The notes beneath the pieces are model-generated. The model searched no databases. It was not told the DNA's origin and worked only from the letters and a program-made list of their open reading frames with translations. DNA of 64,000 nucleotides from Antedon mediterranea (lineage: Eukaryota; Echinodermata; Crinoidea; Comatulida; Antedonidae). Below are positions 1-11,890 of this stretch, piece by piece (within the stretch, counting starts at the first letter, position 1; every line of letters begins with the position of its first letter). Location of the stretch: NCBI RefSeq assembly GCF_964355755.1, contig NC_092673.1, positions 2,175,001 through 2,239,000 of the forward strand, written 5' to 3'. Position numbers and translations under genes: made by a program.

Positions 1-304
1 AGTTTCTAAACTCGGTACACAGAAAAAACGAATATGTTGAAAATGTATGGTCTTTCATAAGTGTGAATTTTTAGAAATGCAAATAATGGAAGTCATCGAT
101 TTGTCTTGAAATTTATAATTTGTTTTGTCTTATTGAACATATCCAAAAATTGTTTATTCTTGGGTAGAAATGAGGAAATAAATAGTATTCCTGTATAATA
201 TAATAATCAATAATAAAGTATAAAAAAAAGTGTTGTGTAAACGAACGTTTTTTACGCTTCGAATTTTCTGTTACATTATGTTTGAATTGAAGCTACAGAT
301 ATTG

Positions 305-345
305 AATCATGGACCTATAAATTAGTAATTTATAGGTCCATGATT
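305..345. repeat. 41-bp near-perfect palindrome
   Basis: Positions 305-324 (AATCATGGACCTATAAATTA) are the exact reverse complement of 326-345, with a single base between them. This could extrude as a cruciform or be the scar of a foldback element. No gene is adjacent. Its function is unknown. Confidence 0.9.
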
Positions 346-589
346 GAACATATCGTCACTCACCACACATTTTTTGTTTTGTATTTCGAAAGTATTTATT
401 CTAAAGAACAATTGATGCAAACATCAACTGCGTATCTTATTTCATTAATTAATTATATTAATTATAATTAGGCGATTATTCGTCACACGAAGCGTCGAAT
501 ATCGATTCGTCTCGTCATGGGAAGAAAACGTGCATTGCGCACACTGTTTATGCGCCTCAACAATAAACGGCGAATATGCGATTCGTCAC

Positions 590-1415
590 TAATTATGGAA
601 CGCCGTTTTACACAAGTTTTTGGCGATGATAAAAATTGCGTCGATGGTAAAATTGCGTCGATGAAAATTGCATCGACGCAATGAAAATTGCGTCGATGAA
701 AACTGCATCGATGAAAATTGCGTCGATGAAAACTGCATCGATGAAAATTGATGTGATGAATTTAATTGATTATGAAAATTCCAAATGGTTTTAATTCAAT
801 CAATGATGAAAATGACTACTAGTAAAGTAAATGATGATGTTAATAATGATGTTAATAATGATGTTAATAATGTTATTATGTTGCTAAAAATTGACGGTTT
901 CTGAATATTTTGATATGATAAACATGTTTACCGCTTGCGCTAGCGCGCGTTATAGACAAGCGCACAGTGAGCGCGCACTAAAACAATGTTGAAATATATG
1001 CACTGATTAACATTTTAGTGATTTATTGTCAACACATTTTAGCAATGGATCCATTATTGTCCTTTCGGACACATTATATCTTCTAGCTAATTGCTTCCGT
1101 TAATCCACCAGTTCAGTACATAAAATTCAGATGTCCAGCATCCATGACATCATATTCAAATCATACCGGCAGGGAGATCGCAATTTTCATCGATGCAGTT
1201 TTCATCGATGCAGTTTTCATCGACGAAATTTTCATCACATTAACGCAATTTTCAGTACATCGACGCAATTTTCATCGACGCAATGTTCATCACATCGACT
1301 TAAATTTTCATTACATCAATACTATATTCATCGACGCAATTTTCATCACATCGACGCAATTTTCATTGCATCATCGACGCGATTTTATCATCGCCTAAAC
1401 TGGCATTCCATACTA
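590..1415. mobile_element. Foldback-like element with minisatellite arms
   Basis: The left arm (about 595-760) begins TATGGAACGCCGTTTTA and runs into GGCGATGATAAAAATTGCG and repeats of GATGAAAATTGCGTC. The right arm (about 1175-1415) is the inverse: CAATTTTCATCGACG repeats, then TTTTATCATCGCCTAAACTG and GGCATTCCATA. The arms surround about 400 bp with a short ATGATGTTAATA tandem run (~830-870). No transposase is visible, so this would be a non-autonomous element. I could not define a target-site duplication. Confidence 0.6.
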
Positions 1416-1789
1416 ATTGCGTGTGATCTGATTGGTGTATTATAAATAAATTCATCGCGATGAATTTTTCAGTAGATGTAATGAGACAGTTCAGTAGATG
1501 TAATGACAGTTAATTTAATTGTTCTGCTCTTTTTGTACAAATCTATACTACTTTATATTATGGATTTTGTAGTACTGTTAAAATTATTAAATCTCTGGAA
1601 GTGTGTTTTACGAGTATGTCCGCAAATTTATGCGTTTACGGTTTTAAAATGTGAGTTTTAAATAGCGAACATGATCTTGTTAGGTGCACTACGCACGCAG
1701 TATTCCAAAATGTCTTACTAATTAGGAGAAAATCATATTGTATCATATCATATTATATCCATTCTTTAAATTCATATTCTTTATCCAAA

Positions 1790-2820
1790 ACTAAATTGGT
1801 ATAGTAAAACACAGTGCTAGCAATTTATCATATTATTAAATGTTTCATATTCTTTATTATTGTGCTTTACTCTAATCAAATTGGTATAGTAAAACACAGT
1901 GCTAAATTGCTATGTGAATGTCATTTATCATATTTTTAAATATTTCCTATTCTTTATCATTGTGTTTAACTCTAACCAAATTGGTTATAGTAAAACACAG
2001 TGCTAAATTGCTATGTAAATGTTATATATCATATTATTAAATTCCTATTCTTTATCATTGTGTTTTACTCTAACCAAATTGGTTATAGTAAAACACAGTG
2101 ATAAATTGCTATGTAAATGTAATTTATCATATTATTAAATGTTTCCTATTCTTTATCATTGTGTTTTACTCTAACCAAATTGGTTATAGTAAAACACAGT
2201 GATAAATTGATATGTAAATGTAATTTATCATGTTATTAAATGTTTCCTATTCTTTATCGTTGAGTTTTACTCTAATCAAATTGGTTATAGTAAAACACAG
2301 TGCTAAATTGCTATGTAAATGTTATATATCATGTTCATATTATTAAATGTTTCCTATTCTTTATCATTGTGTTTTACTCTAATCTGATTGGTTATAGTAA
2401 AACACAGTGCTAAATTGCTATGTGAATGTCATTTATCATGTTATTCAATGTTTCCTATTCTTTATCATTGTGCTTTACTCTAACCAAATTGGTTATAGTA
2501 AAACACAGTGCTAAATTGCTATGTAAATGTCATTTATCATGTTATTAAATGTTTCTTATTCTTTATCATTGTGTTTTACTCTAACCAAATTGGTTATAGT
2601 AAAACACAGTGCTAAATTGCTATGTAAATGTCATTTATCATATTATTAAATGTTTCCTATTCTTTATCATTGTGTTTTACTCTAACCAAATTGGTTATAA
2701 TTTATTTAATTTCATTTCAAAAGACATTTACCTAAATTTCTATTTAAATGTCATTTATCAAATTATTAAATGTTTCCTATTATTTATCTGGTTATATAGT
2801 AAAACACTGTGCTAAATTGT
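1790..2820. repeat. ~100-bp tandem satellite, about 10 copies, palindrome in each unit
   Basis: The phrase TAGTAAAACACAGTGCTAAA recurs about every 80-110 bp (near 1804, 1883, 1990, 2087, 2185, 2287, 2396, 2500, 2599), with a degraded copy near 2798. Each unit carries TGTGTTTTACTCTAACCAA followed by TTGGTTATAGTAAAACACA, two 19-base arms that are reverse complements except for one base. The rest of the unit is AT-rich (TTTATCATATTATTAAATG). Copies differ by point changes and small indels, so the array is not brand new. Confidence 0.85.
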
Positions 2821-2849
2821 TATTGTATTAAGGACGAGTTCCGAGAAGA

Positions 2850-3306
2850 TGTATTCAAAGCTACAACCAATCAGAACAGTGTTAATCAATATAGTCCATG
2901 GCTACAGCCAATCAGAAACGTCCAAATCGCAATAACCCCTAGGCTAATAGAAATTATTGGTCCGAGTAGCCTTTTCAACCAGACGTTGCGAGGTTTAAAA
3001 AGTAAAACATGATTTACTCGCCAGTTTGGTATAGTTTATATACCTGGAAAAAAAGTTCATTGCTTGTAAACTTTGACATAATGACGTCACGTCAAAAAAT
3101 AGGTGGCGCTGTATCTATCGAAAAAAAAACGAGCTGAGTTGTAGATTGATAGGGATTTTTCAAAAGGCGTATTATCCCGGAAGATATTAATAATTGATAA
3201 TTTATCATTTTATAATAAAACAGTACATTAATGCAAACAAGAAATACTATCTTTAGGCACAAAAGCCGGTTTAGGACCGTCCGCTACACATATTTGTTCA
3301 CCTATA
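2850..3306 (+). promoter_or_regulatory. Probable KCMF1 promoter: CCAAT boxes and a CRE
   Basis: Directly upstream of the KCMF1 start codon are two CCAATCAGA motifs (about 2867 and 2909), an inverted CCAAT (ATTGG, about 2955) and a palindromic TGACGTCA cAMP-response element at 3082-3089 inside AATGACGTCACGTC. This cluster is typical of a TATA-less housekeeping promoter. The transcription start is not defined. Motif presence is direct; the promoter role is inferred. Confidence 0.5.
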
Positions 3307-6300
3307 ATGTCTCGACATGAAGGTAAGTTTAACCATTCCGAGTCGCAAACAGACCCTGCGAGCGGTTTCGAAGCACTGTCGCTCGTGCAAAATACCTCGC
3401 ATGGCCTCTGTTGCTTTTGGAAAGGCCTAGGCCTAGAGGTTATATTTTAGTAAGGCATGTAGAAACTATAAAACAACTTTCTTTCTCTGTTAACTAACAA
3501 TAATATTTTATACAAATGGTTCTTTAACCAGATAAACTTGTTTATTTTTAAAATAAAAAGATTTTTGTTTAGCAAGAAATAAAAACTTAACAAAAAGCTT
3601 GGTTTGGGCCAGTTTTTGCTTAATATTTGCCAGTCAAACCTTTACATAGATTTACCTAGTTTACAAATTGTACTGAAACATACCAGCAGGTAAGCATACC
3701 TTGATAACTGAATAATTTTATTTTGTCTTTTTTTACCGAACCCATTCACAAAGTATGATGAGTATGTTGTTCCTTTGCAATGTAAACCTCTCTTCATATA
3801 GTAATACCTTACTGTAATAGGATTTCAATGGTAAATATTTAAAGAATTACTATCTTGTCACAATCACATGGACCTATATTTTCTAAACGTCAGAGCAACG
3901 ATTCAACTAAAAGACAATAAAACTACAACTGACGTATTAGGCAGAGGGAAGTAGCAGACTACACAGTGCCCAGAGGTTGACACAGAATCGAAAATTTATA
4001 ATAATATCAAAAGCATTGATGCAATGATTTGATTGGTACTTAACCTTGAGTACAGCTACATTGAGTATCATGTTAGTTAACATAGTACGAAAAATCTTCA
4101 TTAGTTTAACATAAATCAATGTTTACTATTTGAATTTTTTTAAATGTTTGAACTTAACAATAAAACTATACTCGACGTTAGAGTCCCAATCTCATACGCC
4201 AATTTAACAGTGTAAATGTTATTGTGTAACTGCAAAAACTTATTTTACCCAAGTTGGTAGACTATGTTATGTTTGTATATAATGTGTACAAATGCAGTTT
4301 CAGTTTTCACCAAATTAAAAACATTAAACACTCATTAGCATACTTTTTTTGCAGGTGTCAGTTGTGATTCATGCATGAAAAGTAATTTTCGTGGCCGACG
4401 TTACAAGTGTCTTATTTGTTACGATTACGATCTATGTGCAAGCTGCTACGAAAATGGTGCTACAACCCCAAGACACACAGCTGAACACCCAATGCAGTGC
4501 ATATTAACTAGATCAGATTTTGGTAGGTTTTGGTAAAATGGATGTATGATATAGTACAGATTGAGGTGTGGGTGTCAAAACATTAAGTGGGTAGTTGGGA
4601 AAGAAATAAAATTTTCATCTACCCATGTTTCTTGGATGGGTTCTATGTTGTGTGTTGTTCTCAGTGGAAGAGCTTAAAATAAGTTTAGGGTGGGTGGAAG
4701 ACTTTAAAGGTGCATGTACTGTTCTCGCCCACAAAGCAAAATTACATCTGTACCATAATTTTCGAAAGCAGCGAATATTGTCTATAGCAATTCTGTATAA
4801 TGTTTATTTTCAATTCAATCAATTTGGAAACATACATCATTATTATTATTATTATTATATAATATTATTATTCATATTAAAGCAAATAACATGATATGTA
4901 CGAATTAAAAGATGTTTACTATATAATTTCAATATAAAATTTATTGACAAAAACAGAGATTGACGTTTCGGTACCATCATAGAACCATAATAAAACATTT
5001 AGATAAGAATACAAATGGTTCTAATATACAATAGTTTACCGATGTTCCTAATTGTTTTACTAGATATATATTACGGAGGAGAATCAATTACTTTAGAGCA
5101 AACGCAGGCGTTTACCTGCCCGTACTGCGGAAAAATGGGGTTCACAGAAATCACGTTACAAGAGCATGTTACGTCGGACCATGCAGATTCCTCACAGGAA
5201 GTGGTAAGTCTGTTTCTAAGATTAAATAGAATAATTATTAAATTGAAATGTACAGTAAAAGGTGGTACCAATCCATAGCGTTTGTGTATTGGTACAATAA
5301 TAATATTACTAATAATAATAATACCACATTTATATAGCACCCTTTTCATGAGTAATCATGCTCAAAGGCGCTTTACAAGCATTATTACCCCAGTATTTTT
5401 GTTGGATCAAACGCATCAAACTAGGTACTCATTTAATACACCTGGGTGGAGAGAGGTAAATGTAAGTAAAGTGCCTTGCCTAAGGTACAGTTAAGTTGGT
5501 AATACTATCTATACATATTTTACTTGGTTGTGGTATATTTGGAATGGTACATAGGGGTTGGTATCTTAAGTATGTTACAGTTGGTATAGATATTTTATAT
5601 ATTTTGTATCTTTGTGATTAATATCGTGCAGTTACATCAATTAAAATATTGAGTATGGTGCGCCAATATTGTTAATGATTTGGTTGTATGATGGATGGTA
5701 ACTTTAAAGAATGTTTGTCATAACATTTTAGGTGTGTCCTGTCTGTGCAGCTGTCCCAGGAGGTGAACCAAACTTAGTGACAGATGATTTTGCAGCGCAT
5801 CTTACTTTAGAACATAGAACAGTCAGAGATCTTATATCCTTTTGTTTTATTATATTTATTTAATTTCAGTAAAACAGAAAAGTTACAGAAAAGATACACA
5901 ATTATAGTATACAAAGTAAACAAAACATTTGTCAATTAAATGTTATATCAGATGATATAATAAAGTCATAAAAACATATAACTGTAATGGAACTGTAGCT
6001 TGGTGGTTAACATGCTTGCCTTCAAATCTTAAGGTCCCAGGTTCAATCCTGACCTAGTGCCAGGGTTCAATCCTGACCTAGTGCCAGGGTTGTACTTTCA
6101 CTCACAAATCTTTCAACTCCACTCTTAAATGAGACTTTGTTTATAAGCACGATAAATTATAAAATATTTTACCCATCCTGTAATTGCCGAGTTTGTGCTC
6201 ACTGTTGGATTAAATCCAAAGGCAAATTACTGACAAAATGCAATGGGTATCAGTGGCTAGATCTCAATGGAGATACAAAATAAAATAAGCACTGAAAAAT

Positions 6301-8751
6301 GACAATGCTGTGGGTATCAGTGGCTAGATCTCAATGGAGATACAAAATAAAATAAGCACTGAAAAATGACAATGCTGTGGGTAACAGTGGCTAGATCTCA
6401 ATGGAGATACAAAATAAGCACTGACAAAATGACAATGCTGTGGGTATCAGTGGCTGGATCTCAATGGAGATACAAGAGTATAATAAGCAAAAAGCTAAAT
6501 AAAAACAATAAAATAACAGCCAGAAAGAAGTGGTAAACTAAACTAAAAACACTATACTTCTTCATTATACTTCATCAGAAGACTAACAAATATATCTTTA
6601 TACAGGCATTTACCTTTTTTGAAACTGACTTTATTGACATCATAACCATTTTTTCTTAACGATAATGTTTACGATGAGGCTGCGGCAGGTAGGCATGTAA
6701 GACGGATGTTCCACCCAGGGCGTGGCCTGGGACCACGTACTAGGAGAACTAACATGCATTTTAGCAGCGGAAGTGGTCTCTCAAGTCAACCTTCTAGTTC
6801 ACCTAGTAGTAGAGAAACAATGGATCCCATTGCAGGTATAGTAATATTTTAGTCGAATGCAGTACACCTAGGGTCAACTCGTATTTAATAATATGATTGT
6901 ATTTACTGTAAGATATTTAAACAAAATGGATAAAAAAGATAAAAGTAAAATTGTTTTGTAAAACTGATATAGTTAGATAGATAGTTAAATATAATGTTTA
7001 CTGTTTTGGCATTTGTTCTTGTATTTATATCTGTTTTGTGTTAATGCTCCTGTTATTGGCGCATTTCTTTTGCTGATTGGTTGGGTTTGGAAATAAAATA
7101 AAATAAATAAATAAATTCTGACAATGTTTAGAATGGATTATATTATTGTAAGTTAAAAAAGGACCCCTTAATATCAGTTCTTTGTTAATGAATAAGAAGA
7201 AGCTTGTATAGACTTACTTTAAACAGGATTTAAACCAGAAATTGTTTGGCAAGCAGTGTTATCTCCAGGACCAAACCATGTTTTTTTTTTCACCTTAACA
7301 TATTTACTATTTGATGTGCATTGATTTTTTTAGAATTACTATCACAATTATCTGGAGTGCGGAGGTCGGCAGGACACTCGACAGCATCCCAGCTTCAACA
7401 GTTGCAAATCATGCAACTGCAATTAGAAAGGCAACAAGTTCAACATGCTCAACAAGGCAGCACAAGGCAGCAAGTGGAAAGGCTACCTGTACCCAGGAGG
7501 CAAATGGTCCCATCTAATAATAATAACCCTAATCAAAGTTCAAGTGGGGGTGTTTTAGGAAATGCAGCTTCTAATACACAAAGAGACTCACAGTTTCTAT
7601 TATCTAGGTAAGTATTCAATTTGCAGTTGGAGTTTTCAGAATGTTATTCTCTCATTCAATAAACCCCGTAATCCTTTTCCCTTCGTGCTGTCTTCTCTCC
7701 TTTCAGTGATTCTTTTCGTTTTTTAAAATGTTTTTTCGCAATATCAAATTTTAGAGTTATGTTTCTTGTTATTCTTATTGTATATTTTTGTAAAAATTAC
7801 TTAAAATTTGGCCTCTGACCACAATATGTAATTTATTTTATGTGAATTATAATAAAATTGAATATAAAAGCTATAAAAAAATGTATATATATAATGCATT
7901 GTCAGATATAGTAAAAATCTTGCTTGCAATTCAGACTGAATGTACACATCAAAATTGTCAAAAGCAAAAAACATCAGAGAGCAAAAGCTTAGAAACATTA
8001 TTCAGTGATACATTATTATCTTTCCCACACTAAATTAAATTAGTTAACATTATCATGTGAAACAAGGCATATGAAAGGGAAACTATATTTAACAATAGTA
8101 GTTTAAATATTGTCATATTCTGTGTTACTGGTAACATACACATACACATACGAGTGGTAACAGTAAGCGGAAAACTGCGTAGCTGGTCCCACATAGAATG
8201 TGTATCTATCCTGAACACTCAACAACAACTGCTCCATGTTTGGTGTAAATGGTCATAAGAATTAACATATTCTATATTTTGAGGGTTTTTTTCTTACCGT
8301 TACTGCTTCTGTGTGTAAATTAACCTAATTTTGACCAATTGTATTTCTCAGCATGAAGAGATTCTTGTTGTTGTATGTGACGTGTGAATGTAATAATACA
8401 CAATAGTAATACTAATATACAAATGAGGTTCTGCACAGTGAAAAAAGATGTCAGGGTGGTGATACAATAACTTTCTACAATTATTAAAATTTCTTTCGTC
8501 TTTTCTACAGGATTAATGGATCTTCAGTAACAGATCCTGAGCAACAAGCCATCGAAGAGGAACAGGCTGATAGAAGTTTCTTTCTTCAAGACTTAATTCT
8601 GTCGACGCTAAATGATTCAGATAAAGAATCCGACACGTCTGAATCAATACATGAGTCTTCTGGGGCATGGGGGTATTCCGACGATCCGTCAGAAGTTACG
8701 TTAGATAAGTTTAGTTCTTTGCAATTGAGAGACAAGTCACCAGATTCATAG
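3307..8751 (+). CDS. KCMF1: E3 ubiquitin-protein ligase KCMF1
   Basis: Seven coding exons: 3307-3322, 4355-4522, 5064-5203, 5732-5833, 6673-6835, 7334-7607, 8511-8751. They join in frame to 367 residues, against about 381 in human. The family adds ubiquitin to substrates and acts with UBR4-type partners; that role comes from family knowledge. The N-terminus MSRHEG leads into a ZZ zinc finger (CDSCMKSNFRGRRYKC, then CLICYDYDLCASCYE, with H residues near HTAEHPMQC). Next come a C2H2-like finger (CPYCGKMGF ... LQEHVTSDH), a second pair (CPVCAAVPG ... HLTLEH), the RRMFHPGRGLG motif, a Q-rich coiled region (SQLQQLQIMQLQLERQQ) and an acidic Ser-rich tail. Exons 2-7 have clear splice signals. Intron 4 (5834-6672) lacks GT-AG and fits a U12 AT-AC intron. 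Introns 3 and 4 hold SINEs. Confidence 0.95.
5300..5495 (-). mobile_element. tRNA-derived SINE fragment (family B), reverse orientation
   Basis: The segment AATAATAATAATACCACATT, then TATAGCACCC, GGCGCTTTACAAGC, ATTATTACCCCAGT and CACCTGGGTGGAGAG, is the inverse of the 3' half of the element at 27222-27525. It lies in KCMF1 intron 3 and lacks the tRNA-like head. Confidence 0.65.
5834..6672 (+). other. Candidate U12-type AT-AC intron (KCMF1 intron 4)
   Basis: The exon ends ...AGAGATCTT and the intron starts ATATCCTTTT, the canonical minor-spliceosome AT-AC donor. The 3' end carries TTCTTAAC (6653-6660), a match to the U12 branch site, 12-14 bases before the terminal AC at 6671-6672. The exon resumes GATGAGGCT. 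Joining here gives RDLDEAAAGRHVRRMF, which follows the family sequence. No GT-AG alternative preserves the frame and the family motif. Confidence 0.85.
5990..6485 (+). mobile_element. tRNA-derived SINE (family A) with tandem tail
   Basis: A tRNA-like head has an A-box-like GTAGCTTGGTGGTTAACATG and a B box GGTTCAATCC at 6040-6049, the latter repeated at 6064-6073 by a 24-bp duplication. The tail contains about four copies of a ~66-bp unit with GTATCAGTGGCTAGATCTCA. Related tails occur near 12700-12760 and, inverted, near 26985-27050. A second head occurs inverted near 29355. The element lies inside the AT-AC intron. Confidence 0.75.
8120..8330. mobile_element. MITE, 'GAGCGGTAACGGTAA' family, degraded copy
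   Basis: The left end reads CATACGAGTGGTAACAGTAA and the right end TTACCGTTACTGCTTCTGTG, imperfect inverted copies. Inside is GCGGAAAACTGCGTAGCTGG, shared with the copy at 60324-60506. It lies in KCMF1 intron 6. Confidence 0.6.
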
Positions 8752-9916
8752 CAGAGAGTTTAAAAATTTAGTTAATAGGTGAAAGAATTGTACCTTAAAT
8801 AACACTAATACAAAGTAATGACCAGGAGGCCTAGGTATTATACTAAAAGTTAGTGTTGGTCAACGCATTTATTGTTGTATGCTGAACATACAGTAAATTT
8901 AAATACCACGTACGTACATCTACGGGTGCACATCACGCATTCGTACGAACACGTTTACATTAAGCCTGTAGCTTGAGTGTGTAACAGGCGTGAATTTACA
9001 TATCAATTGTCTGTTGTGTACGTTTCTATGTTTGAGTGTTTTTAGCATTCCTTGTTTTCGGTTTTAATGATAAATTAGGATAGCAAACGCAAGATTCAGG
9101 CCCTAGTCTTACGTGCTTGCCCAACCAAATATCACCTAAATTAGGGAGGCATAATACCATAGAAAGCTTTCTCATGAAATTGTTGCTATTTGATATAGAT
9201 CACTTGACTTCACATCAATCAATTGATTTGCATTCACATCCTACTAGAACCAAACATGTACGTGTATCAAGCATGTGACATTATTTTTTTATTTGCATAT
9301 TTACCTACCAACACTACTGTAAAACTGCTGACTAGTTAGTATGCCTGCATCCAAAATATCAACTTCTTTTCAGTTATGACTGATGAATGTCAAGTAATCT
9401 GCACATGTTCACAAACTAATCACCTGTTGTGATAGCTTTTGCTACAATACCAAAGTTTTCTATGTTCCTTGTTGTAACCCTATGCTCACTGACAGTATCC
9501 CTTTTAGACACTTTTATTTATGTTCAAAACAAATATAGATATAACAATTATGTATTATCCCTCGCCCCCCCCCCCCCTCCCCAAACTACTCCGAAATTCT
9601 TAAACATAAATGATGATGTTGTTAATAATAAGTATATCAGACTTGTTATCTATAAATTTAATTGTTGTTATTAGTAAACAAACTTTGATTATAAACAAAT
9701 ATAACAAATATAGATGTAAGTTTGTCATGTGAGTTTTATATTCCACACAAATAAGCGTGTTTTTTATTTAAACTCAAAATTTTCAATAAATTAAAATTCA
9801 TAAAGGCCCAAGCGCTTATTTGTGTATGAATATGTATTTTCTAAAAATACATTATTGTTTATAAACAATGAGTTAAATTGCGGAACTACAGTACATGTTT
9901 TTACTGTACAGCATAA

Positions 9917-10023
9917 AGCTCTGTCTACACTATCAAATTTTATGTGACAACAAAATGTGATGGACATGATGATGTCATATCAATACCATACCATACCACA
10001 CTTAGTTTAATAGTGTAGACAGT
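9917..10023. mobile_element. MITE, AGCTCTGTCTACACTATC family, copy 1
   Basis: The left end is AGCTCTGTCTACACTATCAA and the right end TAGTGTAGACAG, inverted copies, with a TGATGATGTCATATCA-like core shared with the other copies. The last bases of the right end are degraded. Confidence 0.8.
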
Positions 10024-11289
10024 TTAACATTTCAAATGTGAAATTATTTTGAACCTGTAATTTATTTATGTCCCAGAAAATGTGTTCTTTTGAAAAATAA
10101 CGTAAAAGTATAGAATATACCCAGATTCAGGTACTACAACTTTTAGAAGTTACAACATTTAGAAGCTTGATATAGCAACATTTATCAAATTCCAATTTAA
10201 AACAGATAGTTGATGAGGAATTTTATTTCATATTTTTAAATTTTAAATATTCATAATCTATGTTTGATCTTGTTCGTTATTGTAATGTAGATTTTGTAAT
10301 CAACTTTCACTCCCAAACAATTCAAACATATCTTTATGTTGGTAGGTATAACATTGGAATCTAATAATTCCTGTCGTAGTTATGGGTATGACTATTACAA
10401 TATAGCTTCTTACAAATTGTGATGTGTAATTTAAAAAGATAAAATATATGTATCCGATTACTGTATCTTTAAATTGTCCAGGTGTCACATGTGACACTGT
10501 TTTACAGAATTATCCTAAGATACTGGCCAGAATGCCATATGTGGAGATACAGTACAGACAATTAGATGAAATATGGAAGGTTGCTGTGATCTTTTAAAAT
10601 AACGCCTAAAGTAAACATATTTTTGATTATTGTATATTGTAACGTCTGATTTGGGATTTGTACCCAACATTTATCAACTAATGTCTGGTGGTCTACCTCC
10701 TGTGTCATAGGTCCTTTCCATGTGACATCATGTTGCCTCCCATTCTATAACCAGTCAACTAATATACAATTACTCTTTGATATTATCCTTCAATTCAATT
10801 ATTGATATTATTCAATATCATTTTATTGCATTTTTTTGTTAGGAATTTTTTATATTTTGTCATCTTAAATATATTTTTTTGCTAAATTATTTTCAAAGGT
10901 TAAAGGCTTCATCTACACGTAGACCTATTGTAATTTAGTTTGATGATATGGGCACGTCCTGTTTTTAGTTTGAAATTTATGTTCCATCGAAATATGTAAA
11001 CATGACAACCTATCATTACAGTTGTTATAAAAATGTTTTGAGCGAAATATTAAAACAAAATGTTTAATGCAAAATTGTCCAGTTGTAATGAGTATTATGT
11101 ATTATAAAGTCAATTGGTCCATTACAATATGCTGACTAGATATTTATATTGACATTTTTTGTGAAGAATACAGTGGGGTGTATTTAGGGGATATGTTTTG
11201 TTGACTTTTAGATATTCATGAGAATTTGTGACCTTTTCCCCTTTGTTATTATGTTATCTCTCCATCAAAGATAATGTGTGCACAACAAA

Positions 11290-11890
11290 CCAGTACTGTG
11301 CAAGGTCCAAATAGGGAGTGGTAACACCTAACTGATCCAAAGGACAAATGATCGAAGTGGTTGAGTAGTCATATATTAGCTAAATAAAATGTTCTACAAT
11401 AGGAGAAATCAACACTCAACATAGAAAAGAAAGGTAAGATATTAAAGCTATACCTACCTCTACAAACACAAACTTTGTATGCCTGATTATACATTTTGCT
11501 TGTCCAACCTACTGTCTGTCTAAGCAAAACTATATTCTAATGATATGTAATAATTACATACACTTCAGACTTGGGTAAGCATGCAAGTTTAATGCTGTAT
11601 TTAAACGAACGAACAAACAAGTACTGTGCAAGGTCCAAGGAATGGTAACACCTAACTGATCCAAAAGACAAATGATCGAAGTGGTTGAGTAGTCATATAT
11701 TAGCTAAATAAAATGTTCTACAATAGGAGAAATCAACACTCAACATAGAAAAGAAAGGTAAGATAAAAGCTATACCTACCTCTACAAACAAAAACTTTGT
11801 ATGCCTGATAATGCATTCTGTTTGTCCAACCTACTGTCTGTCTGTCAAAACTATATTTCTAGTAAGAGATGTACTATTTACATACACGTC
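11290..11890 (+). repeat. Two tandem copies of a ~320-bp block, possible duplicated 5' UTR exon
   Basis: About 11290-11560 and 11620-11890 share long near-identical stretches, for example GATCGAAGTGGTTGAGTAGT and ATAGAAAAGAAAGGTAAGAT. Each copy has AAAG followed by GTAAGAT, a good splice donor (about 11435 and 11757). The next acceptor downstream is TTTCTTTGTAG, ending at 12054, just before the receptor start codon. A duplicated non-coding first exon or promoter is therefore plausible but unproven. Confidence 0.6.

Larger units (their letters stand above)
1..3306. other. Non-coding region upstream of KCMF1, repeat-rich
   Basis: I see no convincing gene here. Short open frames at 1131-1445 are translations of a minisatellite. 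The stretch holds a palindrome (305-345), an inverted-repeat element (about 590-1415), a satellite array (about 1790-2820) and the KCMF1 promoter region (about 2850-3306), each listed separately. The part from 1415 to 1790 shows nothing recognisable. Confidence 0.7.

Noticed and set aside
1131-1445. Open frame with repeated HRRNFH words
   Set aside because: It is a translation of the CAATTTTCATCGACG minisatellite, and overlapping frames are also open.
2609-3012. Two short open frames rich in Phe, Tyr and Asn
   Set aside because: They read through the satellite array and the promoter region, with no splice or family support.
6000-6075. A possible tRNA gene from A and B boxes
   Set aside because: The head does not fold as a cloverleaf with an acceptor stem that I can trace, and dispersed copies mark it as a SINE.
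5834-6672. CRISPR-like regular repeats near 6240-6480
   Set aside because: The repeats are long, adjacent and few, with no unique spacers, in a eukaryotic intron. They are a SINE tail array.
7801-8218. Short open frames on both strands in KCMF1 intron 6
   Set aside because: They lie between exons with good splice sites, are AT-rich, and part of the stretch is a degraded MITE.
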